Below are positions 1 to 8,384 of a stretch of DNA of 18,301 bases, piece by piece. The position numbers and the translations under genes were made by a program. A model generated the notes under the pieces. It was not told the DNA's origin. It did not search any database and saw nothing but the letters and a program-made list of their open reading frames with translations. Source of the DNA: Roseimaritima sp. (lineage in GTDB: Bacteria > Planctomycetota > Planctomycetia > Pirellulales > Pirellulaceae); the NCBI GenBank assembly GCA_007124075.1, contig SLFV01000270.1, positions 1-18,301 of the forward strand, written 5' to 3'. Position 1 is the first letter of the stretch. Each line of letters opens with the position of its first letter.

Positions 1-760
1 CGCGCCGCTTATCAGAAATCTGAAAGTCTTCCGTTTCCTGCTCCTCTTCTCTTTTCACCAGCGGCAAATCGTCTCCCGCAAACGTTGTTCGATCGCGGAT
101 AGAACCCCCGCGAAAGGGTCCCACTCCCAGCACCCAAGTATCTTTGGCATTGACCGATGCCTTTGAAATCCCCGACTGCCAGATGACCTGGCGTGTTTCC
201 CGGTCGTAGGCGAACGCTGCAACCTTGGCGGCACCTTCCGCAGAATCGCGGCGAGCGAAGGATATTTCAGGAAGCAGGGGCAGTGCTGGCGTTCCGGGCA
301 TCGCCTGCGCGGCGGCTGCCACAGGGTTGCCTGCGGGCAAACCGTAGGTTGTCTGGTGTCCATCGGCACCCAACGCCCCGCAGCGGGCTTCGATCACAAT
401 GTCCGAATCGCTGATGCTTTCGTGCAAGTGACAGCCAGCGGCCACCACCTGCTGCCGTAACGAACTGATAACATAATCGGCGTTGACGAACCCCAACCCA
501 TTGATTTGGCGAATGTAGGTTGTGTCTAAATAGACATTTTCTCCACTCAAAGCGCGGAAATCAATCGATGCAATGCTTTCGTCCAACGCGTTGCTGAGCA
601 CCAACTGATCGGTCGCGTCTCGCTTTTGTGTTGTGCCACACCCCAGGGCGGAAAACGATAACACCAGCAGCGTCAGGGATAACCCAGGCAATCGGCTGAT
701 ACCCTTCTGCCTTGGCTTGGCCGTTATCGCGATTGGGAAGTGGGAGACGATGCTGATCAC
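1..760 (-). CDS. DUF6655-like exported lipoprotein, C-terminus cut by window edge
   Basis: The minus-strand frame is open from an upstream start to base 1, so the C-terminus lies outside. With a GTG start at 760 the product begins with a basic n-region (residues 15-23), a hydrophobic run (about 28-38) and Cys41 in the context SALGC, which looks like a lipoprotein signal although position -3 is Ala rather than the usual Leu. An in-frame ATG at 817 would add 19 residues ahead of an already long n-region; neither start has a clear ribosome site. The mature part contains YLDTTYI, GFVNADYVISSLRQQ, EARCGALGADGHQTTYG, FAYDRETRQVIWQSG and TWVLGVGPF, which match my memory of the planctomycete DUF6655 family (unknown function, probable envelope lipoprotein). 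It follows the metallopeptidase gene on the same strand with a gap of 67-124 bases, so the two may be cotranscribed. Confidence 0.72.
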   Translation of the reverse strand, partial: MISIVSHFPIAITAKPRQKGISRLPGLSLTLLVLSFSALGCGTTQKRDATDQLVLSNALDESIASIDFRALSGENVYLDTTYIRQINGLGFVNADYVISSLRQQVVAAGCHLHESISDSDIVIEARCGALGADGHQTTYGLPAGNPVAAAAQAMPGTPALPLLPEISFARRDSAEGAAKVAAFAYDRETRQVIWQSGISKASVNAKDTWVLGVGPFRGGSIRDRTTFAGDDLPLVKREEEQETEDFQISDKRR

Positions 761-884
761 GTGGCGGTGGTCACACGGTGAAGGAGGATTGATAAAGGCA
801 AGCCTTCGGTGCCTCATTAAAAAGGCAACCGCCCGATCAACGCAAGATCATTCAAGTAGACTGCCTGAAAATCCTAGTCCCCTG

Positions 885-1559
885 CTATCGCCGGTCCGAA
901 GCACGAAACAAGAGGTAAACCAAGGTTGCCACCGCCTGCAACGTCGCGGCGACATAAGTCAAGGCTGCCGCATTCAGAACCTTTGACACGTACAGCGTCT
1001 CGTAATCCGAGATGATTCCATGAGCCACCAGTTGCTGCTTGGCCCGCGTGCTTGCATTGAATTCCACTGGCAAATTAATGACCTGAAAAATCACCACGCA
1101 GGAGAAAGCAGCAATCCCAATCCAGACCAACCCCGGGATTTGGAACAACATTCCCCCGATAAACATCCACATCCCCAAATTAGATCCAATATTCGCCGCA
1201 GGCACCGCCATGTTGCGAATGACCAACGGAGCATAGCCATGCGCATCCTGCAACGCATGCCCTGCCTCATGGCAAGCAACGCCTACGGCAGCCATCGAGC
1301 GGGCCGAATACACTTCGGGGCTGAGCCGAATGACTTTCGAACGTGGGTCATAGTGATCCGACAGTGTTCCGCCAATTTGTTCGATCGCGACTGACTGCAA
1401 ACCGGCCGAGTCAAGCATCAACCTGGCGGCCTGCGCCCCAGTCATCTTCGCAGGTTCCTGCGACATGGCGGAAAACGTTGATTTGACTCGCCACGAGGCC
1501 CATAAACCTAGCAGCATGAACGGACCAACGATGATAAAGTAGATGGGATCTAGGAACAT
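885..1559 (-). CDS. Membrane zinc metallopeptidase, YugP/Zn_peptidase_2 family
   Basis: This 224-residue protein has the length and layout of Bacillus YugP. An N-terminal membrane segment (about residues 5-22) is followed by RVKSTF, TGAQAARLMLDSAG, GTLSDHYDPRSKVIRLS and the zinc-binding HEAGH at residues 97-101. Further membrane segments lie at about 125-142, 145-163 and 198-217. PVEFNAS (164-170) is conserved in the family and probably supplies the acidic third ligand. Members are thought to be membrane-embedded neutral zinc proteases; substrates are not established. The ATG at 1559 gives a standard family N-terminus and is well supported, although no strong Shine-Dalgarno precedes it. It lies upstream of the lipoprotein gene on the same strand. 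The family is secure from the motifs; the cellular role is not known. Confidence 0.93.
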   Translation of the reverse strand: MFLDPIYFIIVGPFMLLGLWASWRVKSTFSAMSQEPAKMTGAQAARLMLDSAGLQSVAIEQIGGTLSDHYDPRSKVIRLSPEVYSARSMAAVGVACHEAGHALQDAHGYAPLVIRNMAVPAANIGSNLGMWMFIGGMLFQIPGLVWIGIAAFSCVVIFQVINLPVEFNASTRAKQQLVAHGIISDYETLYVSKVLNAAALTYVAATLQAVATLVYLLFRASDRR

Positions 1560-2037
1560 TTTTGGAACCAGCAGGGTAAGTTGGAAGCCTGTCGAACTGA
1601 CTTGGTTTTAGCCTATCTGAGCCAGTGAATGCAAGTCGTGTGCCAATGGAATAATAAGCGGGGCTTGCGAGGCACCGAGTTCCCGCGATGTGTACCGGCA
1701 GAAGCGGTCACGATGCTCAGCAAGCTGACGACAAACCAGTCTCGATTAGTCTAGGCCTCTGGGAAGGAACCGTTCCTAAAAAAATTCTATGTTTTGTAGG
1801 CAAGGCTCTCCTTTGCCTTTCCGCCACCGGCCGCGGGCGGGGCGGGGCGTCAGCGGCGAAAGTTACCGCAGGACCGTTTCGGAATTAATTTAAACTCGGG
1901 GATGAAGTATCGGATGTTTTGTTGATAGAATTTGGAGTCGTGGGTGGGCAAGCTGCAGGAATCGTGTTCGGAAGCGGCTTTAGCGGCTTTCTTGTCTACC
2001 TCGGACCGTAGGACCTTGAAATTGAATTGGAAAACGA
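1560..2037. other. Intergenic region between divergent genes (478 bases)
   Basis: No convincing gene is seen here. The region must contain the promoters for the metallopeptidase (minus) and the small cytochrome-like gene (plus), but I could not place a trustworthy -35/-10 pair. A near-palindrome, AGGAAC-C-GTTCCT, lies at 1765-1777 and is followed by seven A residues. A weak 6-bp stem lies at 1798-1803/1813-1818, and a G/C-rich tract spans about 1829-1853. A 66-codon frame at 1688-1888 has no recognisable composition or motif and was not called. Confidence 0.6.
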
Positions 2038-2484
2038 ATGCTTCTTAGATTGACGCTGATTGGTTGTATTTTTTCTTCAGCCTGTTCATTTTTCGTCTGC
2101 GGGGTCGCAACCGCACAGGAGGATGGCTCGCCGTCACGGCCATCCCCGCCTCGTGCGGTAGCCGTGACACCGCTGATGCGGATGAAATTAGAACGAGCAA
2201 AGAATATCCTGGAAGCATTGACGATCGAGGATTTGGATAAGCTAGCTCGCAATGCGCGCTCGCTGAAACTGCTTAGCCTCGAAAGCGGCTGGAACGTGAT
2301 TCAATCCGAGGAGTACATGATGCACAGTCGAGATTTTCAGCGGGCGGCTGATATGATCACCGAAGCTGCAGAAGAGAAGGATGTCCATCGCGCCGCTTTG
2401 GGATACGTTTCACTGACGGTTCGCTGCGTCGAATGCCATTCGTACATGCGAAAAAGGCAAACAGAAATCAGTCGTCGCGACTAA
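2038..2484 (+). CDS. Small exported protein with C-terminal CXXCH haem motif (cytochrome c'/c-556-like)
   Basis: The 148-residue product starts with a typical signal peptide (residues 1-26, likely cleavage after VATA before Gln27), so it should act outside the cytoplasmic membrane. The mature part is predicted to be almost entirely helical. It has a Met-rich first helix (M47, M49), a middle segment LTIEDLDKLARNARSL, and near the end a single c-type haem motif C130-V-E-C133-H134. A haem motif in the last helix of an all-helical domain is the arrangement of cytochrome c' and c-556, in which a Met in helix 1 may be the sixth ligand. That assignment is inference; the signal peptide and CXXCH are visible directly. 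The ATG at 2038 has a GGA about 8 bases upstream. The neighbours are unrelated, and the gene converges with the amidohydrolase gene 79 bases downstream. No clear terminator is seen between them. Confidence 0.78.
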   Translation: MLLRLTLIGCIFSSACSFFVCGVATAQEDGSPSRPSPPRAVAVTPLMRMKLERAKNILEALTIEDLDKLARNARSLKLLSLESGWNVIQSEEYMMHSRDFQRAADMITEAAEEKDVHRAALGYVSLTVRCVECHSYMRKRQTEISRRD

Positions 2485-2563
2485 GGTGGCGGCAGATTTG
2501 CCAGCGCGGCTCAACAAACTGCCAGCGACTTGCCAAAATCAGATAAAGACCGCCAACGGGGCA

Positions 2564-3382
2564 TCACGCCGCCTCGGCATTCGATCCCGCAAAGGAGGTG
2601 ACCGTTTGCAGCGTCATTCCCAGTCCGACGAAAGTTTGATCGCGAAGCAACGTCCGGCGTCGTGTCCAGGCTTCGTTGAGGAACAGTTCGACTCCGATAT
2701 AGCGATCCGTTCCGAAATACCTTCGGAAACATTTCATCATGGTATCCCGCCGTCCGCGTACCGGGTAATTGCGGCGGACGCGAATCCAATGCACACGGTC
2801 GAATAATTCGTCGTACCAGTCGAGACAAAGGTCGATTTCATTGGCGGAATTCGTGTCGTAAACCAAACCCACATCAGCTCGTCGGGGCGCCTTCTTGCGA
2901 AAGGGCGGAAAGGTTCGAACGGCTACATGGATCACAAATGAATGCTGTTCAATGATCGCTGCTAGCTTTGACCGTAGTTGTTGTCGATAGGGATCGTACA
3001 CCGTCTGCAGAATGTCCTCCTTTACGGTCGCGGGTGCCGTTCGCAGTCGCTGGCCAAATAGCTCGCGATGATGTTTTGACCGATTGACATCAATAACCGC
3101 TCTCGCAACAGAACAGTTGTACAGAGGCGCCGAGGTGATTTGTGAAATCAGATGCGCAGCCGACAACGCCCCCTGGTGCTTTGACTGGTCAACCAAACGT
3201 CGCCTGCTCCATCCATCGACCGGAAAAGCATCTTGGGAACATGCTGGCAGCGCGGTGCCAGCATGTTCGCAACTGATTAATAAAGGATTCGAGTCGTGTA
3301 GAATCAACGTCTTGCCAACTATCCAGATGAAAGGGCCTCTCCGTATATTCTGGTAAATGCGTTGTTCCAGGGCCAGTGACAT
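2564..3382 (-). CDS. N-formylglutamate amidohydrolase (FGase) family protein
   Basis: The 272-residue frame carries the family landmarks in order: ISCEHAG (residues 36-42), H69-Q-G71-A, the block SAPLYNCSVARAVIDVNRS ending at 102, VIHVAVRTFPP (150-160), RADVGLVYD (168-176), RVRRNYPVRG (201-210), and IGVELFLNE near 231-239. The family (PF05013) hydrolyses N-formylglutamate or related N-acyl amino acids in the cytoplasm. The usual HSF-type motif reads RTF here, with Arg156 where relatives have His, so activity on the classical substrate is uncertain. There are no other histidine-degradation genes nearby. The ATG at 3382 is only 33 bases from the divergent VWA gene's start and gives about 34 residues before the conserved core, so the true start may lie downstream, for example at an in-frame TTG. 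A 13-bp hairpin lies inside the 5' part of the gene. Confidence 0.85.
   Translation of the reverse strand: MSLALEQRIYQNIRRGPFIWIVGKTLILHDSNPLLISCEHAGTALPACSQDAFPVDGWSRRRLVDQSKHQGALSAAHLISQITSAPLYNCSVARAVIDVNRSKHHRELFGQRLRTAPATVKEDILQTVYDPYRQQLRSKLAAIIEQHSFVIHVAVRTFPPFRKKAPRRADVGLVYDTNSANEIDLCLDWYDELFDRVHWIRVRRNYPVRGRRDTMMKCFRRYFGTDRYIGVELFLNEAWTRRRTLLRDQTFVGLGMTLQTVTSFAGSNAEAA
3237..3268. repeat. Perfect 13-bp inverted repeat inside the FGase gene
   Basis: Bases 3237-3249 are the exact reverse complement of 3256-3268, separated by six bases (GCGCGG). The structure covers codons for about residues 39-49 of the FGase product, including part of the conserved CEHAG motif. In the mRNA it would form a very stable stem about 115 bases after the annotated start. 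It may simply reflect constrained codons (the peptide contains two similar Ala/Cys/His stretches) or it may affect translation. Confidence 0.75.
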
Positions 3383-3415
3383 CTTGCCAAATTTCGTGTT
3401 TGCCCAAATTTTTTC

Positions 3416-5386
3416 TTGGTTTTTGATAGCGGAATCGATTTGTTCCTCGCCTCTCCTGAACGCTGGCTCTGGAGCCTTGCCGTTCTACCAATTATCGGTT
3501 TCTATCTGATTCGCACACGCACGCGACGTGTCCGCGTGTCGCAGCTATCGTTTTGGTCTGAAATCCTGCCTGGGCCTCGAAAAGGCGTTTGGGGTCGGTT
3601 GCCCAAGCGGTGGCTTAGCCTGTTTGCGCAACTGCTGATTCTTGGTCTAATCATCGGCGCACTGCTGGAACCGCGGTCTCAAAGCGCGGGCCGGCAACCG
3701 CGGCAGGTGATCGTCGTGGTCGACAACTCAGCTAGTATGCAGTCACGAGCGGGCGGTGGTAATCGTCTGCGATTGGCTGTGCAGCGAGCTGAGGAAATCC
3801 TTAATTCGCTTAAGGAGGAAGATCGGGTCGCAATCATTGCCGCTGCCCAAACGGCGGAGATCGTCTGTGGTTTCACGGAGTTTGTGACGATTGCGAGGGA
3901 CAGCCTGCGAGCCATCCAACCGACCGCCATGCCGTTGGACTATGACCAAGCGCTGAAGGTCGCGGGCTCGTTATCCAGAGAACCCCAGTCAGATGAAATC
4001 TTTTTCATCACCGATGGATGCTTTGACCGCGAACATGCGACGCAGTGGCAAGCGTCGAAGTCTGTTTCTGTATCGATTGTCGGGACGCCGCAGCCCAATC
4101 TGGCGATCACCCGTTTTCAAACTCGACGGGATCCGCTGGAACCGGCGGGCTATCAAACGAGTGTCGAGGTTGCGGCTTTTTCCTCCGAATCCTTTCCCCT
4201 GTCGGCACGTTTACGGATCGAACGGGAGGGCAGTTTAGTCGACGTTTTTCCGTTGCGTCTTTCGCCAGGTGAGACCTGGCGAAAGGAACTGGCTGGCATT
4301 TCAGCCGCGGGTGGCGTTTGGCGGGCCGCGTTGGAGATCGAGGATGCGTTGTCGTTGGACAATCATGCGTTCGCGGTCCTGCCCCCCAGATCGACTCGTC
4401 GCGTCCTTCTCGTTTCGGATCAGCCGTCAAGCTATTTACTGCAAGCGTTTGAAGCCTTGCCGCTGGTCGAAGTGACCACAACAACGATCCCGCAGGCCGG
4501 CACGGAGGCGGCTTGGGAAGTTGGCGATGCGGGAGACGGGCAAGAATCAACCTTTGACTTGACCGTTTTCCACCGCGTGGTACCAGCCATCCTGCCACCT
4601 GGAAGCGTGCTGGTGATTGATCCAGCCGAGGACGGTTGCTGCTGGCGGCTTGGCCGTTCCGTCGCCGACGCAAGGTTGCAAACCGCCAGGTCACGCGTAA
4701 CCTGGTCTGGTGATGAGACGCATCCCGTAGTGAGGAATGTTAATTTCGGGGATTTAGTTTTTCCGGTATTGTCAACATTACAAGCCGACTGGCGGGCGAC
4801 GCCGTTAATCGAAACCCTGGATGGACAGCCGACCGTTTTGCTGGTCCCTAGAAATCTAGATGTCCTGCAGGCCGGAGGTGAGAGGGTAAGAGGCCGGCAA
4901 GCCGAGCGTCTGACTGCGCGGCCGGTGATCGTCTGGACTATGCCGATTGGTCAGGGTGTCTTGCCATTTCGTACAGCGTTTCCCCTCCTGATAGCCAATA
5001 TCGTTGACTGGATTTCCCGCGATGATCAGGCATGGCAACCCGCGATTGCGACGGGTACGGTATTCTCGGGGAAGGTTTGGAGTGAAATTGGTGTTTTTGC
5101 GCAGCGATCTGAATCCGAGATGCAAAACGCGTTTCCTCTCGGCTCCGCCCGGCAACCGGTGGCGGACCGGCGCTTGGGATCCGCCAACCCCGCTGCATCT
5201 CCTTCGGTGGCAGTGAATTTAACGAATGCAAGTGAAAGTAACCTTGCCGCCGCCAAGTCAATCCCCACAAATGCCAGAAGCGAACCACGTCCTGGCTTTC
5301 GTCCACTATGGTGGATTTTGATTTGGTGTGGCGTTGGTTTGTTGCTGTTGGAATGGTACTGCTTTCAGCGTAGGATCGTGTCCTGA
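3416..5386 (+). CDS. BatA-like membrane protein with von Willebrand A domain
   Basis: The 656-residue product has the BatA architecture. An N-terminal membrane segment (about 17-32) is followed by a basic cytoplasmic loop (RTRTRRVRVSQLSF), a second segment (67-84) and then a VWA domain (about 97-250). The metal-site motif D103-N-S-A-S107 and the later strand ending FFITDG are present. The middle part is beta-rich, the region of about 550-630 is a Ser/Ala-rich linker, and a third membrane segment (about 632-650) closes the protein. VWA proteins of this type are membrane-anchored and bind partner proteins through the metal site; they usually act with MoxR ATPases, and no MoxR or DUF58 gene lies nearby. 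No ATG is available at the N-terminus. TTG at 3416 is used here and TTG at 3440 is the alternative; an in-frame stop at 3377 limits upstream extension. It abuts the next gene with no spacing, which indicates translational coupling. Confidence 0.86.
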   Translation: MVFDSGIDLFLASPERWLWSLAVLPIIGFYLIRTRTRRVRVSQLSFWSEILPGPRKGVWGRLPKRWLSLFAQLLILGLIIGALLEPRSQSAGRQPRQVIVVVDNSASMQSRAGGGNRLRLAVQRAEEILNSLKEEDRVAIIAAAQTAEIVCGFTEFVTIARDSLRAIQPTAMPLDYDQALKVAGSLSREPQSDEIFFITDGCFDREHATQWQASKSVSVSIVGTPQPNLAITRFQTRRDPLEPAGYQTSVEVAAFSSESFPLSARLRIEREGSLVDVFPLRLSPGETWRKELAGISAAGGVWRAALEIEDALSLDNHAFAVLPPRSTRRVLLVSDQPSSYLLQAFEALPLVEVTTTTIPQAGTEAAWEVGDAGDGQESTFDLTVFHRVVPAILPPGSVLVIDPAEDGCCWRLGRSVADARLQTARSRVTWSGDETHPVVRNVNFGDLVFPVLSTLQADWRATPLIETLDGQPTVLLVPRNLDVLQAGGERVRGRQAERLTARPVIVWTMPIGQGVLPFRTAFPLLIANIVDWISRDDQAWQPAIATGTVFSGKVWSEIGVFAQRSESEMQNAFPLGSARQPVADRRLGSANPAASPSVAVNLTNASESNLAAAKSIPTNARSEPRPGFRPLWWILIWCGVGLLLLEWYCFQRRIVS

Positions 5387-8005
5387 ATGCCCCAGCCCAT
5401 TTTCAGTGCCTGGCTATGGAATGAACCCCGTTGGTTATGGCTTTTGCCGCCCGCGTTGCTAGTGATCCTATGGATACAGAAAACGAACCTCCCCGGGTTT
5501 TCTTCACCTCGCCGGCTGGTTTCGCTTGTCCTGCGTTGCGGCATCATCGCATTGTTGATTCTGGCGGCCACACGTCCAGCAAGAGTGCTGCCCAGCACGC
5601 ATCGAATGACGGTATTTGCGGTTGACGTCAGTGACAGCATCGACGCTCCGGCTCAATCCTTTGTACGTGACTTTCTGCGGCAAGCCAGTTCAACCGCAGC
5701 GCGTGAACTGGCCAATCAAGCGGTTTACCTTCCGTTTGCCGCAACCGCTGGCAGGCCGCAGCAAGAGTGGACCGATGTCGTCTCCTTTCTGGGTGGCGGT
5801 GCGGCGGCAGCGGCAGATCGGGAAGCTATTGACGGTGGTTTGGACTACCAGGCAACCAACCTGGAAACCGCACTGCTTGCGGCCAGGGCATTGATTCCGA
5901 CGTCGCATGTTCCACGGATCGTGTTGGTCAGTGATGGCAATGCAACGCAAGGAAATTTGGAAGCCGCTTTGCAGTCCAATCACATTCCAATTGACGTGGT
6001 TCCGGTTCCCAGTGGGCAATCGCCCGAAGTCATGGTTTCGGCAATTGACGCCCCCCCGAAAGTTCGCGCGGGGGAGTCGTTTGAAGTCGAAGTGGTTGTA
6101 GATGCCAACACCGACGCGGAGGGCGTTTTGGACTTGTACCAAGACGATGTCCTTGTTTCCGATCCGGTCCTCCGGCAGATTCAAACCGGAGAAAACCGAT
6201 TTGTTTTCACTTGCTCCGCCGATGACCAGAAACATATCACGCTGTCGGCAAGAATGCGTGGTTTGGGCACGCGCGACACGCGCCTGGACAACAATCAGAT
6301 CTCTACCAGTGTCCGGGCGACCGGCAAATTGCAGACGTTGCTGATCGATCCCGATTTCGAATCGCTAAACCCGTTGCGATGGGCTTTGGAATCACAGGAA
6401 ATTTCGGTCCAGATTCGACCACCGCAGGCTGCCCCGGATCAACTGACCGATTTGCAGGCGTTCGATTGCGTGGTTTTGTCGAACGTCTCCGCGACCGAGT
6501 TGACCGTGCGGCAGATCGCGTTGCTGGCCAGCTATGTGGAAGACCTTGGCGGAGGTCTGGTGATGTTGGGAGGTGATCAAGCCTTCGGGCTGGGCGGCTA
6601 TTCCAATACACCCCTGGAGGAACTATCGCCAGTTCGGAGCAAATTCGAGAAGGACCGTGATGACTCGGGTCTTGCGATGGTTTTGGTGCTGGACCGCAGT
6701 GGTTCGATGGGAGGCCAACGCATGGCGATGGCCAAGGAGGCCGCGATCGCCGCCACCGAACTGCTGGAATCCAGGGACATGCTTGGTGTCCTAGCGTTTG
6801 ATACTGAATTTTACTGGGTCAGCCCTCTGCAGTCCGTGCAGCAACGCTCCGACATGATCCGACGGATTTCCACTTTGACAGCGGGCGGCGGCACCAACAT
6901 GTACCCCGCAATGCGGGCAGCGTTCGTGGCTTTGCAGCGGGCTGACTCGCCGCGGAAACATTGCATTTTGCTGACCGATGGAATCTCCGAAGCCGGCGAT
7001 TTCTTAGGTTTGGCCGCCGAAATGGCTCAACGGCAAATCACGGTAACCGCTGTCGCCATGGGAAACGAACCCGATCAAGGGTTATTGGAGGACATTGCGC
7101 GTGTCGGACAGGGCCGATTTTATGCTTGCCCCGACCCGCAGTCGGTTCCACAAGTATTCGCAAAGGAAACGATGGAAGCTGGACAATCAAGTTTGCTGGA
7201 GGAACCGTTCCTACCGGAATGGAAGCAACGCAGCGACGTCCTGTCTGGGATCGACTTGGAGCTTGCCCCATTCTTGCTCGGTCAGGTGGCAACGACCGCC
7301 AAACCAACCAGCGACTGGATCCTTTCCTCCGACACAGGCGAACCGCTGCTGGTTTGGTGGCGGTACGGACTGGGAAAAACCGTGGCTTTTACCAGCGATG
7401 CGAAAGCACGATGGGGGGTGGAATGGTTGGACTGGAGCGATTTTCCGACATTCTGGGCACAGATTATCCGTCATGCGGCTCGGCGGCAGACGGCTGGCGG
7501 CTTGGATTGGTTCTTCGAACAATCCGCAGGTAGCGGTCACCTGCAGGTTGATGTCTACGACGACTCGGGTGGCTTCATGCCCGACAGCCAAGGTGCACTG
7601 CGAGTCGTCGATGCCGATTTGAACACCGCAAACTATCTGTTTCAACCCCTCGGACCGGGGCGCCACCAGACGCGTTTTCCGATTCCGCAGGACACTGATT
7701 GTTTGTTGGAAGTCGAATTCCGCAGTGCAGGTGGTGCAATCGCCAGCGATTCCAGACGGCTGATGCGTCGCTATCCTGAAGAATGGAAGATTCGACCTCC
7801 CGACTACCAGACGCTGCGCCGAATCGCGGATCAATCCGGTGGCCGATATGCTCCCAGTGTCGCAGAGATCTTCACCATCGCAGGCCCGTCGGCGGCCCAG
7901 CCCTTTTCATTGTGGCCCGCGTTACTGATGATTGCGATTTGTTGCTTCGTCGTGGATGTCGGCGTCCGTCGGATGGGGTTGGCGAAATTCGACGGCATTT
8001 CCTAA
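5387..8005 (+). CDS. Membrane protein with two VWA domains and a GATase1_like region
   Basis: This is an 872-residue protein. Two N-terminal membrane segments lie at about 17-29 and 44-61. A first VWA domain has D80-V-S-D-S84, T157 (ATNL) and the strand VLVSDG. A beta-sandwich-like linker follows at about 215-305 (APPKVRAGESFEVEV). Next is a GATase1_like stretch at about 312-410 (LIDPDFES, FDCVVLSNV, GGGLVMLGGDQAFGLGGY). A second VWA domain has a complete D436-R-S-G-S440 motif plus LLTDG, and a single membrane helix lies near 842-862. I see no catalytic Cys of a true amidotransferase, so this region is probably a binding fold. This VWA-GATase-VWA layout is common in planctomycetes, usually directly after a BatA-type gene as here. 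The gene starts on the base after the preceding stop (TGAATG). Function is inferred to be a membrane scaffold working with its neighbour; the partner ATPase is not in view. Confidence 0.88.
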   Translation: MPQPIFSAWLWNEPRWLWLLPPALLVILWIQKTNLPGFSSPRRLVSLVLRCGIIALLILAATRPARVLPSTHRMTVFAVDVSDSIDAPAQSFVRDFLRQASSTAARELANQAVYLPFAATAGRPQQEWTDVVSFLGGGAAAAADREAIDGGLDYQATNLETALLAARALIPTSHVPRIVLVSDGNATQGNLEAALQSNHIPIDVVPVPSGQSPEVMVSAIDAPPKVRAGESFEVEVVVDANTDAEGVLDLYQDDVLVSDPVLRQIQTGENRFVFTCSADDQKHITLSARMRGLGTRDTRLDNNQISTSVRATGKLQTLLIDPDFESLNPLRWALESQEISVQIRPPQAAPDQLTDLQAFDCVVLSNVSATELTVRQIALLASYVEDLGGGLVMLGGDQAFGLGGYSNTPLEELSPVRSKFEKDRDDSGLAMVLVLDRSGSMGGQRMAMAKEAAIAATELLESRDMLGVLAFDTEFYWVSPLQSVQQRSDMIRRISTLTAGGGTNMYPAMRAAFVALQRADSPRKHCILLTDGISEAGDFLGLAAEMAQRQITVTAVAMGNEPDQGLLEDIARVGQGRFYACPDPQSVPQVFAKETMEAGQSSLLEEPFLPEWKQRSDVLSGIDLELAPFLLGQVATTAKPTSDWILSSDTGEPLLVWWRYGLGKTVAFTSDAKARWGVEWLDWSDFPTFWAQIIRHAARRQTAGGLDWFFEQSAGSGHLQVDVYDDSGGFMPDSQGALRVVDADLNTANYLFQPLGPGRHQTRFPIPQDTDCLLEVEFRSAGGAIASDSRRLMRRYPEEWKIRPPDYQTLRRIADQSGGRYAPSVAEIFTIAGPSAAQPFSLWPALLMIAICCFVVDVGVRRMGLAKFDGIS

Positions 8006-8180
8006 CCCTTGTTAAGATTTCTCTGTGAACTTTGGCGGCGAATTTTGCGTAAACCAGAAAGCTGCTAAAATCAAAGGATGCAGTGGAGCGGTGATGTCGT
8101 TAGGAACGCCGAATCAACAACCGTCTTGTCGATTCGTCTCCCCCGGAGCCGTGCAGTGCGAGCAGACGGGAGGGATCTAC

Positions 8181-8300
8181 GGAACCCTTCGGAAATAACT
8201 ACGGCATTTTGTTTCTCTCCCATGCTCCGCGCAGCGGAAATCGCATGGGAGAGACCAAGTGAGGGATAGTAGTACTGCGAAGTTATTTCCGAACGGTTCC
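8181..8300. repeat. Nested inverted repeat forming a rod of about 120 bases
   Basis: Outer arms 8181-8200 and 8281-8300 are complementary at 19 of 20 positions. Inside them, 8214-8225 pairs perfectly with 8243-8254 (12 bp), and at the tip 8226-8230 pairs with 8234-8238 around the triloop GCA. The outer and inner stems are separated by unpaired or weakly pairing stretches. This organisation fits a small non-autonomous mobile element (MITE-like), a REP-like intergenic repeat, or a structured RNA. No open frame spans it, and I see no clear target-site duplication flanking the arms. Confidence 0.78.
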
Positions 8301-8384
8301 TACGGCAGAGGGGAGGCAGACACGTCGATTATTTTTCGCTTATTGCTAGTTGTTTGTCAGCGATAAAAATGAGGGTTGGTCCGT

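Noticed and set aside
1765..1777. AGGAAC-C-GTTCCT followed by A7 as a terminator
   Set aside because: The central spacer is one base, too short for a hairpin loop, and the homopolymer is A rather than T on the plus strand; on the minus strand the T-run would come before the stem.
1688..1888. 66-codon plus-strand frame in the first long gap
   Set aside because: No signal, domain or ribosome site; its end is a G/C-rich tract that gives an Arg/Gly run.
6322..6620. Active glutamine amidotransferase in the second VWA protein
   Set aside because: The fold signature is present but I see no nucleophilic Cys/His pair in the expected place, so enzymatic activity is not claimed.
7211..7834. 207-codon minus-strand frame within the second VWA gene
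   Set aside because: Antisense shadow of a clear coding region; no domain, and no plausible start context.
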